From: Arbacia lixula
Lineage: Eukaryota > Echinodermata > Echinoidea > Arbacioida > Arbaciidae
Direction of reading: 5' to 3'
Assembly (NCBI GenBank): GCA_963669155.1
Contig: OZ022580.1
Coordinates: 19,717,236 to 19,781,235 of the forward strand
DNA length: 64,000 bases
Notes under the pieces: generated by a model
What the model saw: the letters and a program-made list of their open reading frames with translations, nothing else
Databases searched by the model: none
What the model was told of the DNA's origin: nothing
Translations under genes and position numbers: made by a program
Part shown: positions 42,770-55,502 of the stretch, one piece after another
How positions within the stretch are numbered: the first letter of the stretch is position 1
Layout of the letters: each line of letters begins with the position of its first letter

Positions 42770-43180
42770 TAACCCTGTGACTGGCTGAGAGGAAGAGAGA
42801 ATAGTTACTCCTGGTGATAATGGGTCATCCAGAATTCTTGTAAATCAGGATGAAATAGATAAGATTCTCTCCAAGTACTATACTGAAACAAAGGGAGATG
42901 ATGCTCCTAAACTGGAGACACACTTAGAGAAACTGTTTCTAAGCTTGAACAGGAAGTTGATTCAAAATTGTTTGAACCAAAGAGAGTCAGTCCAGCAGAA
43001 CAAGCCATTGTTTACCAAGGTAGCATCCCTCATACCTGTACATTCAAAGTCGGTTATGGTGAGAAATCAGATCGATCTTGTGGACATGCACAACCTTACT
43101 GATTATTGCCATGACGAAAACAAATATAAATGTTTTGGTAGTGATGGATATTTTTAGTCGCTACCTGTGGTTACAAGCGA
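42770..43180 (+). mobile_element. Fossil integrase fragment with both domains adjacent
   Basis: Upstream domain (LFLSLNRKLIQNCLNQRES) and core start (RNQIDLVDMHNLTDYC) lie next to each other, unlike the separated pieces at 35935 and 39380. This suggests that the separation there is due to later rearrangement of the mosaic. Broken, partial and old. Confidence 0.45.
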
Positions 43181-43189
43181 GCTCGATTC

Positions 43190-44181
43190 ACCACAGCTTG
43201 CCTGAGCATTCATTCATCAGCTAATTATCATAACATTTGACCTTGGGTGTTGGGATATGAATTAGTGTCTGCAAAGATGTGTAAAGTTAGTTTTGGCAGT
43301 GTATTTATTATGATTTCCATTCTTTCTCCTTATTCATTGCAGGGTTTTGTTTTGTTTCTGTAGTTCAACTTTTGTTTTCGAGTTGAAGGTTTGTCGCTTG
43401 AAACGTTACTTCTATTCTACACTTTATTTTCTGTTCATATATCCATGTCGGATGTATGAATTAAGCTCAGGACTATACAAAACTATATGAGACGTGTCAT
43501 TGTACTTCTGGCGAGTGGTTCTGCGTGGTGATCCCGATGAGACTCTAATACGGTCTAAAACTACTAACTACAACAATACACCACGTTACATTAGACTTGA
43601 CCAGATGTGAAATGCAAGTAGTGATGCTGACATCAAAGCCGCCGGGTGCATCATTATCACTATTAATGATGAAAACGCAAAGATCAAAAGCGCAAGAGGG
43701 AGACCATAGGGCAATGATTAGGAATGTATCTCTGTAACAAAGAGTGATGTCAAAGAACGGGCTCTAAACTACATGAGTAGAGCAAACAGCAGTGATCATA
43801 GCGGGGCCTCTCATTGGGAGTGCCTGACACTAGCCTGCTAGACAATGCTGGATCAGTGAAACACTGGCTTCAGTGATATTGTTTCAAAACCAGAAATCTG
43901 GATAACGATGGATGTGAAGACATCACTCAGGTACTCTCTGGTAGAGACTTGCTTTTTCCAAAATGCATTGTAACCATAACAATATTAGACCATTCCTAGA
44001 TATCTTATCATCATTAACATCTTGAAAGCCTAAAGGAGACATGTTACCCTAGGAATAATAGCCCTAAGTATACCAATCGCATGTGCACATTGATTCTCGG
44101 GAGTGTTCCGATTGCTTCCAGTCTCTATTAAGTGTGTGTGAAGCAAACCTTTTCTTTCTCTCTCTCTTCACAATACTACTA
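43190..44181. other. Spacer downstream of LRRC41; repeat remains
   Basis: Starts with the last bases of a piggyBac fragment (GAGCTCGATTCAC). It includes a dispersed repeat (43750-44050) shared with 29050-29360. A minus-strand AATAAA near 43307 could serve LRRC41 polyadenylation. No gene is seen. Confidence 0.5.
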
Positions 44182-47100
44182 TCATGACAGCCTATGGGGA
44201 CATGTGACCCGAGGAATGATGGCCCTGAGTTGTCTGACCATGCGCACACAACGCCAGTCAATACTCAGGTGTTCTAGTGAGTGCATCCTCCTGCTGGAAT
44301 GGGTCGAAGGACTGGTCTTGGACAGGGCTTTTCCAAATGCCATCAGTTCCACCGACGAGAATGGAGAAAGACTGCAATGGGTAAAGAAAGAGTGAATAAT
44401 TTCTTAATTAATTTTGCATTTTCAAGGAAATACAAGGCTCAACAGTAATACACTTACAACCTGCCATGGAGACAATATGTATTGGAAACAATTACTGTCT
44501 ATAACAGTGCTTCTCATTGAAACCTATTTTGAGCACTATGACTTACATGTTAAATTCAGCCATGACAACTATAATGATGCATTGGGTGTGCATGGTATGG
44601 TTTCACTTAATCTTTTGCTCTGGAAACATGTTAACTCATTGAAGGCTAACAAATATTAAGTCACCTTTTATTCAATTTCCTCAATTAAACTGCTTTTCAG
44701 GAAATGGTTACAATATGCCCATTGGTGATCTGTTAGACATGCCATGATCCTCAGCTGTGCCTCGGGTCCTACATGGTTATGACTTGACATGAGATCATCT
44801 TTTGCCCACTGCTTTAACCATAACCCTCAAGGCAGTACTAGTCCTCACCATATATTCAAGCAGTACCCAGGCTGCTGTGGCGTGCGTTTCGTTTCAGCAA
44901 ACGCCTTGCCCAAGATCGCCAGGTCAAAATCATCTAGGACAGAGCAATCATCGATATATCAAAATAAATAATTGAACACCAGAAGAAACAAATGAATATT
45001 ATAAGAGCACTTGCACAGAGGTCAAAAACAAAACTCTTTGCAGAGACTTGTATAGAACGTAACTAATGAAAAGAAAAAGAAAAACAATTGGTAGAGCCTA
45101 CAGATTTCTTACTACCTCTGTGGTAAACATAGAGCAAAAATGAGGATGAAACATTACTATCTAATGACCATGTTGTTTACATATTACAGGATTGGAGTGA
45201 CGCATTTTAGCTCCCATCTACACAAAGAGCGTGAGTCTTGAATGAAGCTATTTAACTATTTATCAGCCAAAGACAAATTTTTTGCCCAATACAAATTCAC
45301 CCGTTAACAAGTTATTTACACTTTCCTCTCTTATTAGTGCAGACAAGGCACATACATTTGATATTCAACAGTATGTAAGAGATCCTTGGTTTAAGCCCGG
45401 TGCGTACACCCTTCAACAAGATATTTTTCATACTAAATGGGCACCTCGCGGCACTTCTTACTAACGCAATAACGTTATCTAGCTTTAGATATTGAATGTA
45501 GCAACTTGGCAACAGCCAGGGTAATAATTGAGCACTTTGAGTGGCATTGTGTTTAGAAAGAACTGCACAAAAATCATCATTACCATCATTATTACATGTA
45601 CCGACATACAATCATCAATGTGGGACTGACCTAGGATTCCATCTGATAGATTGAGGTGTTGCAGACTGCAGTTATTGATTAGCGCATTCACAATCCCAAC
45701 CTGGTACTCCTCCTCACAAGCTAAATCACAGTAAGAGACAGGAGAGAAAGAAATGGACAAATACAGCATACATGAACGAACAAATAGAGAAAGTAGCAAT
45801 TCTTTGTATCTACTTTAACAATTTCTCAAACAAATTAAATTTACAAAGTATTGTGGTGGGGGCAAGGAAAGCCTTAGCTTGTTTGACCCAGTAAATATCA
45901 TATCAATACATAAATGTGATGACAATGCATACATACAGTAAGATTAGAAAGAAGTGCTTTATATTCTCTTCTGGCCACTCTGAATCCGCACCCAAAAAGT
46001 AAATTGGGTACCTTTTGTTCTACACACTCATTGTTACAATTCAAAATGCATCTCAGATAAAATGACTGGATTGGCCTTGATTCCAGACTTTTGGACAAAG
46101 CTAATTCAACGTTAAAGAGAAGAGTTTGGTACTCACAAGACTAGCAACTCTTTCATTTTCCTCTTTACTCCCTCTATTTGGGTGAACCGGAGAAGATATT
46201 GAGAATGATTAGTCTACTGCAGCCAGACCCATTTATTGAATATTGTAGTTCATATTGAAAATGCTCAACAGCCTGGAGGCCAGGCTATTGCTGGATATGA
46301 ACAAGGCACAGGCATATTTGTATCCCTACAGAGATGTGGGAAAATCCAGACTACAATGAGTTGAAGAGGTACAAACATTTGAGGGAGAACTTGCATCTGG
46401 AGATGTTGAGAGAGGAAAGAGCTTTGTGTCTGAGGAGGGCAAGAAGACCGTTGGGCCGTGAGATGGAGTATCGGTTGTTCTTCACACTGACCCTCTTCAT
46501 TAGAGGCGCATCTGTGAAAAGAGGAAAATTATCACTATAATGTAACCCTTCGTGTGCTAGATTGACTGCCGCGCTATGGGATTGGTGTGTACTACTTGTG
46601 CAAATTTGCCTGAATTGCATTTAGAGAGTTAATATGATTACAACACGGGTTGGACTGAAAATTTTTTCTACGTTTGTCTGGGGAGGGCAAGAAAACCGCT
46701 GGGCCTTGAGATGGTGCATCAGTTGACTTTAACATTGACACTCTTCATGAGAGGGGCATCTCTGAAATAGTGTAAATTCATACATGAACATATGATTTCA
46801 CATCATGTTGCACTAAAACATTCTGGGTGGGTGAAAAATCTCAGTGTCTGAGAAGAGGAGAGCCAGAAGACTGTAAACTGGTGGTCTGTAACTCTGGAGG
46901 ACGACCTTTTTTTCTTGCCAGCAAAGATGTTGATAATCAAACCTTTTTACAATAGCATGTTTCCACCAAAATGTATACATAATCCAATGCTGCACTTAAT
47001 AATGGTCATTAATACGTTTGCTCATCTCCTGCTTTTGTCCATGATTTCAATCCCAAGGTCGACCATCTACAATTTATTTATTTTATGAGTAGTACACACG

Positions 47101-50100
47101 ACTAGAGGAGAAAGGGGATAAAAATTGGATCTGTTCCTAGGTAGGTGTACTATCAACAAATGTATAATGTACAGAAGATATGAAATATACAGATTTGTAA
47201 AATTGAATAACAATTAAACTCATTGTAAAATACCATTTATCATTTTGCAAGGATAATAGAAGCCTAAACCTTAACCCCACATCGAAACCCCAAATCATCA
47301 GTCATGATACAAGACTGGATTACGAATCCATAGCAACATGCCCCTGACGACCACCTACCAGCCGCGGCTGCCAAGATGCGATCCACCTCCTCCGTCTCCA
47401 GGGACGAGTTCTCCAGCAGCAGATCTGTCAGGACCGAGCCTGGGCAAGCGAGGGCGGCAGACAGGTCAGCAGGCAGGGCCAGCTGGTGGAGGGGGTGCAG
47501 GGTGGAGAGGCCAGAGGATTGGGGAAGCCCCCAGCAGTTAAGGGTGAGACGTCGGATATGGGGGAGGTACGTCGGTAGGTAGGCTGGAGGAAGAAAGAAA
47601 GCACAGAGTCAGTCAGTGAGTCATTCATTCCTCATAGGAAAGTATGATCAACAGTTATACCAGATGGCCCTGGCAGATACTGTACTAGGCTGTCATTGGA
47701 CCACAGCCTGCTACATCACAATGATCGAGAGGATCCTAGTCAGCATTTTTTTCCTAGTTGGTCAACCGGTCAAATGAAAATATTTTCCCTGGAAACAGCC
47801 CTCTTCACTGCGTAAGATATTTAAGGATAAAACAGCTTTACAATACAAAAAAGTTAAAAGAATGACATCCAATATGTTACTCTTGACACACTTAATCTGT
47901 ACATCTGCATGAGAGAGTACTCAAGGTCATCAATATACATGTTAGAGCTTTTAAATGGTAGGGGATGTAGTGAGAATTGATTACCCCGATATATATATTT
48001 TCCATTGTGACCATATTCTCCCTCAGCGCTGAAAATATACAAATTATAACTCAAAGAATGTTATACTACATCCCTCCACCAGTCAATATCTATCATCAAG
48101 CTTTCTCTTTAAAACTGATTTGATTTCAACACAGTACTTGCTTCAGCACAAAGGCTGCTCTTCAGCAAGTCTATCTGGTGCACTTACAGTTCTCTGCAGC
48201 TTGGCATTTATAACTGAGCAGCAGTTCCAGTTTCAGACTTGTCATGACATGGCCGCGTCTGAAGTACAATAAAAAAAACACACACACAAATCTACTCAAT
48301 CAGATTTGAAATTTGTGTAATGGAATTAAGTACCGGTAAAGCATTTACTCTCAGTTTCCAGGAGAGATCATATCTATTTTGTAGTAATCTGTAGAGAACA
48401 TCTCTTCTTCAAAACCTGAACAGGCAGGCTCAACTTTTTCTGTACAAGCAATTTAAAAAATATTGTGCGGGTTGATGTCTTGTAGGCTTACCATTTCTGT
48501 TGACACTTCAGCTAATATGTAACTCACAATTTTTGTCAATGTTATAGTTTTGCTTAATCTTGATAAGTACTGTGCTTATCATCACCTTATTCATAATTAC
48601 ATGTACATGTATACATGTACTCTATGTATTATGTTTGGCTTTATGATGGACATTGAGCTTAGTCACATATAATTTCCCAAAACAAATGACAAGCTATGGG
48701 AATTGCCAGGTTTCTGGGCTAGAACATACATGAGCTGCAAAAAATTTCCAGCATCAAAAAGTGAGCACTCAAGATTCGCTCACAACTTTGTATTAATGTA
48801 GATTTGAGTTTTAGGAAGCCAATTATATTTTTGAGGAGGACCTGATTTTTATCCTCTTGTAAAAGCCTGACATTGACTAAAACCTATTGTACCATGCCCT
48901 CAATTAAGACTGGACTCTTTGGCCCATCACAACAGTGGGTCAACTAAATAGGTGTACTTAACCTGGACTAACTTTATGAGATGCCAAATAAAACATGAAA
49001 CATTATTATTAATTCTACATATCAGATTTTGTCCTTGCAATCACTATGGCATATTCAGTTTGTCTACATAATGATTATAGCAAATAATTTCTGTGATGAA
49101 AATCAGTGATTTTGTAACAGCATCGTATCATTAATTTTGCGCCCCATAGAGTTGGGTCTACATGCAACATGTGGTCTAAGTTCAACCACTGTTGCAAATA
49201 CAGGCCTTTTTCTTGTTATCCTTTAAAGATCATATGTACCTATGGTATGACTCCATCATCTTGTTGAGTTTGTGGCAGCAGTACTGCCCAAACGTGGACT
49301 TGGGGGGCGTTCGGTGGATGGATATGCATGTCAGGGCAAGCTCGTTGAGAAGGAGGTCACGTTGTGACCCTAGCGCTATACCAGAGAGTACCTCACACCA
49401 GCCACACTCCGGCATCACTGGAACAAAGAGAAAAATTTGAACAGATTTGATGTACTGCCTGAGCACACAAGATGTTCTTCTTTTGCATCAAGTGTAATAT
49501 TGGGATAATGTTCGGCTAGAGCAATTCCTTGACCTTTGACCTCAAGTGGATTTGTCCCCAAATCTATCCATGCCATGTTGATGTGGTTTTACATCTGTGC
49601 ACAATATATTGTCAACATTGGAGTACCATATTCTTATTCATCACGATCACTAACAAGTTTATATATTTTATAATTTTTCCAACTCACTGTGATGGAATAA
49701 AATGTTCTCCAAGGTTTATTTTTCAATACCCCCCTGGACTTGGAGATGATATAGAAGAGAGTAAAGTCTGCATACCTACCACACTGTATCAAGGCAAGAG
49801 ACTTGAGGGAAGAGGACTGGGCTAGGCAGTCCGATAAGGCTGTGCAGGTCTCAGGACTAAGCCTAATGTAGACCAGGACTAGGCTGGATAGACAGTGGGA
49901 CAGGGCTGGTCTTGGATCGAGGCAGCTGGGTATGTGATGAAAGTATGCAGTATCTGTGGCAATGTGAATGGAAGAAAAGACAGTTTTGGTTATGTATGCA
50001 AAGTTTATTCATGACGTTCAAACAATACATTATAATGGTAACCCCAAAGCTTGTCCCAGGTTTGTCCAAGTCGCAACACCAATACACACAGAGTGCGTTC

Positions 50101-53100
50101 CATCTATTTAGAATGAATCACAAAATACAGGTGATTGTAATAAAGCGTCACCTGTCAATTGAGGGGGGGGGGGGAAGTTGTGAATAAATTACAAAAATGG
50201 CTTTACAAGAAAGGGTTTTACAGCATGGAAGGCATGTTCACTTCATACTTGAAAGTAAAACACACACAAACACACAAACATACATGCATTCATAGAGGGA
50301 CAGAACACCCAATAGCATTTCAAAGTCAGTCTTTCAAAGAAAAAACAAAACAGTTACAATAATTGATCAAATACTTTTACCAATGGCAAACAAATTTGCA
50401 AACATTTTCAGACTTGATCGAGTGGCATTATCCCAAACAAGGAGCTTACAAGTGCATCTGTAAGTAAATTGAGGCAGTATGGCTAATACAAATGTGCTGT
50501 TATATTGCTAAGCCATGACTTTTCCAAAAGTTTCACTGCATCCACATGTAAGGAAGACCCTAACATTAGTGCAAAGAGATGTCATTATGATGCATTTCAC
50601 AAATACACGCAGATGTACTGTGTGTTATTGTACCTGTTCCCACATAGTGACAGCACGAGTCCTTCCAATGGGCAGTGACCACATGGTCCGATGAGGTGCA
50701 TGTCTCCATATTGTTCTCGGCTGGCATTCCCTCTTCACAGAAGAGGTCCAGATCATTGGTCAAGATTCTGGACGCGACAACTCCATCGTCCGTCCCCTCG
50801 GAGCCATCGTCCTCCAGGAGGTTTGAAAAGTCCATCTTGACCGGCTCCTTAAAGCAAAAGTCGTACAAATCATCCGCAAAGTCCCCTTCATTCTCATCTT
50901 TAGTCCTTTGTCTATCGCCCTCTGCTGTTGGTGATTCAGCTTTAAACGCGTCGTTGTTATGTGTCCGGTGGCCGTTGGCATCTTGTTTGCAGCAAGCATT
51001 GGAGGATTGACAAGCTCTGCATCCACCAATGAGAAGCTTCCGGAGCAAGCACGAGTAGTCCATGGCCTCGCCACGCATCAGCTGCTGCTCTATTGGGAAA
51101 ATAAATTGGGAAACAAATTGATCAAATACCGTGAAGCCTAGAGCAGTCATGTGTACAAACAGGTTTAAATGAGAAACATGGTCCTGTCCAAGTGAAACAA
51201 CAAATGTGGTCTTTTAAAAAGGTGGGTTGGAAAGCAGGTTTCATTATGCAACACTTTGTGAAATATACACTTCTTACAACCTAAAGACAAAGATATTGAT
51301 AGGGATACATGTTCCTATACTAACTTCTCAGAGCTGAATAGCCTATAACATATCCTGTAAGTGGTGCAATCTGCTCATGCGCACATTGCAACTGTAAGAT
51401 ATTTAAAAAAAAAATAATAATAATAATAATTTCAAAAAGTTACAACTCAAATATACCAAAAAATCACACATCATAAAGTCAAAGGACATAAATGGGTGAT
51501 TCCATGGGGTTGGGGCAATTTTTGTGACATACCACAACTCCAAATACATATCTTTTTCAAACCAGGCAAATATAGTCCAGTAATGGCATGAGCAAGTAAA
51601 TGGGCTACCATCCAGTATTCTTTCTCAAAAACCATGGCATATTGCAATTTGATTTATGGAAAATTCTTGTCCATGTAAAAACAATATGATGTCCATGTAA
51701 CGGTGGTAGATTTCTGTATGCCTGTTGCTTCAAATCCATAAAAGATTTCCAATGTCGATTACTGAGAAAAGAGAGCAATTTTTTTATTGACAGCTCAAAA
51801 CTTAACCACACCTGAATTCATCTTCATGGTGAACTGCAAAGGTTGATACCTCCGTTACATAGACATTGCATGAAAACTCTGCCCCAACCCCATGGAATGA
51901 CCCAAATATTTTATCAGGTTTCATGACAGTGTATCAAGTATCATTCCTATAATAATCTTTTGATCATTTAATGAGATTTTCACTTTAAGACAAATTTGCA
52001 CCTAAAAACTTGTGTGTATTAGAAAATAAATCCAGAACTCAACAATGCCCATTGTGCATCACACCTGTCAATCCCTAAGCAACTGCTACCAGTTCCCTTA
52101 ATAACACATGATGCTTCTGGCAGAAAAGACCAAACTTTGCTTTACAGGGTTACTAAATTAGAAATAAAAGTTCCCACTAATCTATGTAAAATTATCCACT
52201 AAAAACGAATTTCACATTCGTTTGCCGAAAATTTGAAAAAACACACGCCTCCAGTCACGTGAGACTTTATTGCGGCAAACGAATGTGAAATTTGGTTTTA
52301 GTGGATAATTTTACATAGATAAGTGGGAACTTATTTTTCTAATTTATTAACCCTTTAACAAATTAATGCTGTACAAAACTCTACCCATCTTAACCTTTGA
52401 GGTACACTGTCTCCAGCTTTCCCCCGGCCAGCAATGCCCCCAGGAACTGCTCCAGGGAGGACGTCGCTGGCTCACGGTACTCTGTGGGCACTTGAACCCT
52501 GCACATGAGGGTGCGCAGGTGGCCGGCCAGCCGAGCCAGGGCCCATGGGGACGTGGCCAGGGCTACGATGGTCTTGATGTTGAGGAAGAGCTGATGAGGG
52601 GTGTAGCGGATGAGGCCATCAGCCCCCTCCATGAGGGGATTGGTCAAGCTAGACCTGACTTCTAAAACAAACACAAGAACAGGTAGCAGGGGTTAAAACC
52701 AAGTAACCAAACAAAATAAACCTGGATGCAAGTATGGGCACATTTTTTTTTTTTTTTTTTTAAATCTCTTACAATTCAAAGTTAATTTGCTACTGTATAT
52801 TATTGCTAACATGATCTAACACGTTTAGTTGTCCCCATTAATTTGAATTTTATAGCAGAATTTAGCTGTGATGTTAATTTGATCATTTACCAACATAATC
52901 TCAATAACACCGTTGTGCAATGAATCAAAATAAATCTTTGTACATATGGATATGGACTGTAAAAACTGGGTTGCGAGAATACCTTATTTCATTTCTGGTT
53001 TGTCCCAAACAGTATTCGTCCTCATGGATTTTCCCAAAGAAGAAATATGCAAGTAGTGACATATCATCGAGTTTAAAACTCACCTTCGTTGAGGGCGCCA

Positions 53101-55502
53101 TACTGTATGCGGTTGACCCTTGCAGCATGCTTTGTGCGCAGCTTTTCCAGATTCCCCTCACACGTCTTATCCATGAACGTCTGATACCAGTCAGTGACCT
53201 TTGACCCCAGGTCGCTCAGGGTCATGGTCTGACACTCGTGGCACTGCCAAAGTGGGTCATGGAGGTTGGGCTGGAAGCGGTGGTGGTAGAACCAGGTGAA
53301 TTTTATTCGGCAGAGGTCTTGCCAGATGCTCTGTGTGCAGATGCCTGGACAAAACAGTTAAAAACAACATGGTTGCTGACTTGAATTAACTGGATGCCAT
53401 GGGACACAATACAGGCAAGGGCGCAGATCGCTCCCCGAAGATCGGGGGGGGGGGGGGGGGGGGGGCAGGACCGAATTTACGCCGATGAATACAGCACAGA
53501 CGATCTAAGGGTGCTTTGATCAACTCTTTTCTTGCCTGAAAACAGCATTTTCAAGGGGGGGGGGGGGCAGGACCGAAGGGAAGACATTTGATATTGTGGG
53601 GGTAAAGGACCAAAAATAGTGGGGGGGACATTTGATATTGTGTCCCCCCACTTCCAATTGGTAAAGGGGACAGGCCCCCCCCCCCCCCCCCCCCCCCCCC
53701 CGTCCCGGATTTACGCCCATGAATACAGCACAGATGATCTAAGGGTGCTTTGATCAACTCTTTTCTTGCCTGAAATCAGCATTTTCAAGCATGATTTCAG
53801 GCTTAAGTTTGCAGTTGATAAACGCAACTGCCTTTGCCTTTTGTTCCGTAATTAGCTTCAAAATCTTGGGAATGCGTGCAAGCCAAAATCATGTGTCTGA
53901 GAGTTAATAATCGCAAAGATATTTTGAAATGTGTATGAGCGAAAATAATGTATCTTATAGTTGATAAACGCATATATTTAAACACATATTTAAACAGGTT
54001 TCAAATACATAATATACACATAAAAACAAGTGCTGATTCTAACAGTTGATAAATGCACCCGAAGCGGGATTGGGGGAGGGGGAAGTGGAGGGGGAAGACA
54101 AAGGAAGGAAAGAGGGGAAAAAGAAGAAGAATACAAAATATGACAAGGGGGTGGCAAAGTGAAATAAAGCAGTGGAAGGTACTGGTAGGTAAATAGAAAT
54201 GCAGAGAAAAGTATAACGACTGAGCTAATAGGACTGCAGTTAAAAAAGAAAATACCAAATGTTTGAGGTCTCTTTTCCAAACACCGTGTGTACTAGGGTA
54301 AAACAGACAATCACAAGGAGTTACCTTTGGCTGATGCTGTATCACGAATGACAGCCAGCTGGTATTCACCACATCTTGGAAGAAGACTCTTGAATAATGC
54401 CACTGGAAGAACTGAAAACAGAGGTGATCTTTTGTTTAATTTTTAAATTCCACAGATTTTGATGCATCTTCACATTCCATTTAAACTCCTATTAACACTT
54501 TTCTTCCTCCTCTTCCCCTCGAATCCCACAAACTTTGCCTCTTCTTCTCTTTTTTTTTTCATTACTTCCTCTTCTTATTCTGCTTCTTTCCTCCTTCTTC
54601 CTAATATCAGTGCAAACTTTCTCTGAGTAAATATCCGCATAGATGACACACACACACGTAGTGTACCAGTAATGCTTTACATTGTGTTAATCACAGGTTG
54701 ACATGCTTTTTATAGACTTTAACAAGAAAGCTACTTTGTGTAACAATATTTTCTTTCTACCTAAGCAAAAAAGACCACCTCATGATTTGATTTTAAAATC
54801 TATTAATATCACATGAAAAGATATTGTAATTGACTTTTGTAATGAAAAGTGCTGCTACAATTTACTTGCAGAAATATCTAGATGACAACCAGTACCTTTG
54901 TTTTTCAATAAGCTTAATTCTATTTCAGAACGAAGGAATATGCAATGCTAGTAAACAGCAGCAGAGAAATAAGGTAGGCCTACTACTGTTCCAGCCTGGT
55001 TAAAAGAGCACTCTGAGCTGTGTTTTGCATTACGCGCTAGGGCCCATAAACACGACGGTGGTTCAACGTCAACTCTAAACCTGGACTAATTTGATGGGAC
55101 ACCAAATAAAACAATATGAAACATTACTGTTTCAATATCATTGATTTTGTCCCAAGAATCACTACGGTATATTGAGTATGTCCACATAATTACAGTGAAT
55201 AATAAAAATCAACCACTGTTGTGATCCTGTGATAAATCTCACTGATTTTTCACAGCATCAGACAATCTACTTTGCACCCCATAAAGTTAGTCTATGTTTA
55301 GTATGCAGTCTAAAGTTAAACCACTGTTGTAATCATGGGCCTAGGGCTCTATTTCGCTATCCGGGGGCAAAATTACCCTGAGCTATAGTGTAGTTATCAC
55401 TGGTAAGCATTCCATACCTTCTAGCTCATGTCTGAGCACTGGGATGAGTTCTACGACCCGAGTGAGGCACAAACTCTCCAATGTCTCCATGGCAACAGTC
55501 AT
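44182..55502 (-). CDS. LRRC41: Leucine-rich repeat-containing protein 41 (MUF1)-like, complete
   Basis: Twelve exons, all in agreeing phases: 55502-55418, 54411-54325, 53344-53084, 52661-52395, 51089-50634, 49417-49240, 48258-48188, 47583-47359, 46511-46377, 45720-45631, 44933-44849 and 44371-44182 (TGA); about 709 aa (human about 812). The N-terminus METLESLCLTRVVELIP fits the Elongin BC-box (T-L-x3-C-x3-V). LFKSLLPRCGEYQL and GICTQSIWQDLC match the LRRC41 N-terminal region. Exon 5 holds an acidic insert with DDLYDFCF, as in the vertebrate protein. Exons 6-12 are leucine-rich repeats (RRLTLNCWGLPQ; SSLNISRCKF; SLQHLNLSDG; SLEHLSIDW). In mammals MUF1 joins Elongin B/C and a cullin-RBX module as a ubiquitin ligase receptor. 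Exon 9 uses a weak donor (AAATGTTTGT), chosen for phase. Confidence 0.87.
46683..46775 (-). pseudogene. Decayed duplicate of LRRC41 exon 9
   Basis: The sequence parallels 46437-46520 along its length, including the acceptor and DAPLMKSVNVK, but has a TGA soon after. A still more decayed third copy may lie at 46830-46905. Both sit upstream (in gene orientation) of the working exon. Confidence 0.65.
48888..49205. mobile_element. MITE-like repeat in LRRC41 intron 6, copy 1
   Basis: TGGACTAACTTTATGAGATG, CCAAATAAAACATGAAAC and GTTCAACCACTGTTG correspond in order to the better-preserved copy at 55038-55346. Its right end abuts the exon 6 donor region. Confidence 0.5.
52146..52353. mobile_element. 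Palindromic MITE in LRRC41 intron 4
   Basis: Two arms of about 80 bp (GGTTACTAAATTAGAAATAA ... AACGAATTTCACATTCGTTT) are inverted complements around a centre of about 40 bp with CACGTGAGACTTTATT. Confidence 0.75.
53425..53790. repeat. Tandem duplication with long poly-G/poly-C runs in LRRC41 intron 2
   Basis: GAATACAGCACAGACGATCT, AAGGGTGCTTTGATCAACTC and TTTTCTTGCCTGAAA occur twice, about 238 bp apart. They are separated by G-runs, GCAGGACCGAA repeats and a C-run of about 35. Collapse or slippage in assembly is possible. Confidence 0.75.
55038..55346. mobile_element. MITE in LRRC41 intron 1, copy 2
   Basis: GCTAGGGCCCATAAACACGA with GGTGGTTCAA at the left mirrors TTAAACCACTGTTG and CATGGGCCTAGG at the right. 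It is related to 48888-49205. Confidence 0.6.

Noticed and set aside
45898-46135. A minus-strand frame (RPIQSFYLRCILNC...) considered as an extra LRRC41 exon
   Set aside because: It gives the wrong phase and does not look like a leucine-rich repeat; joining exon 9 directly to 45720-45631 keeps phase and matches the spacing in human LRRC41.
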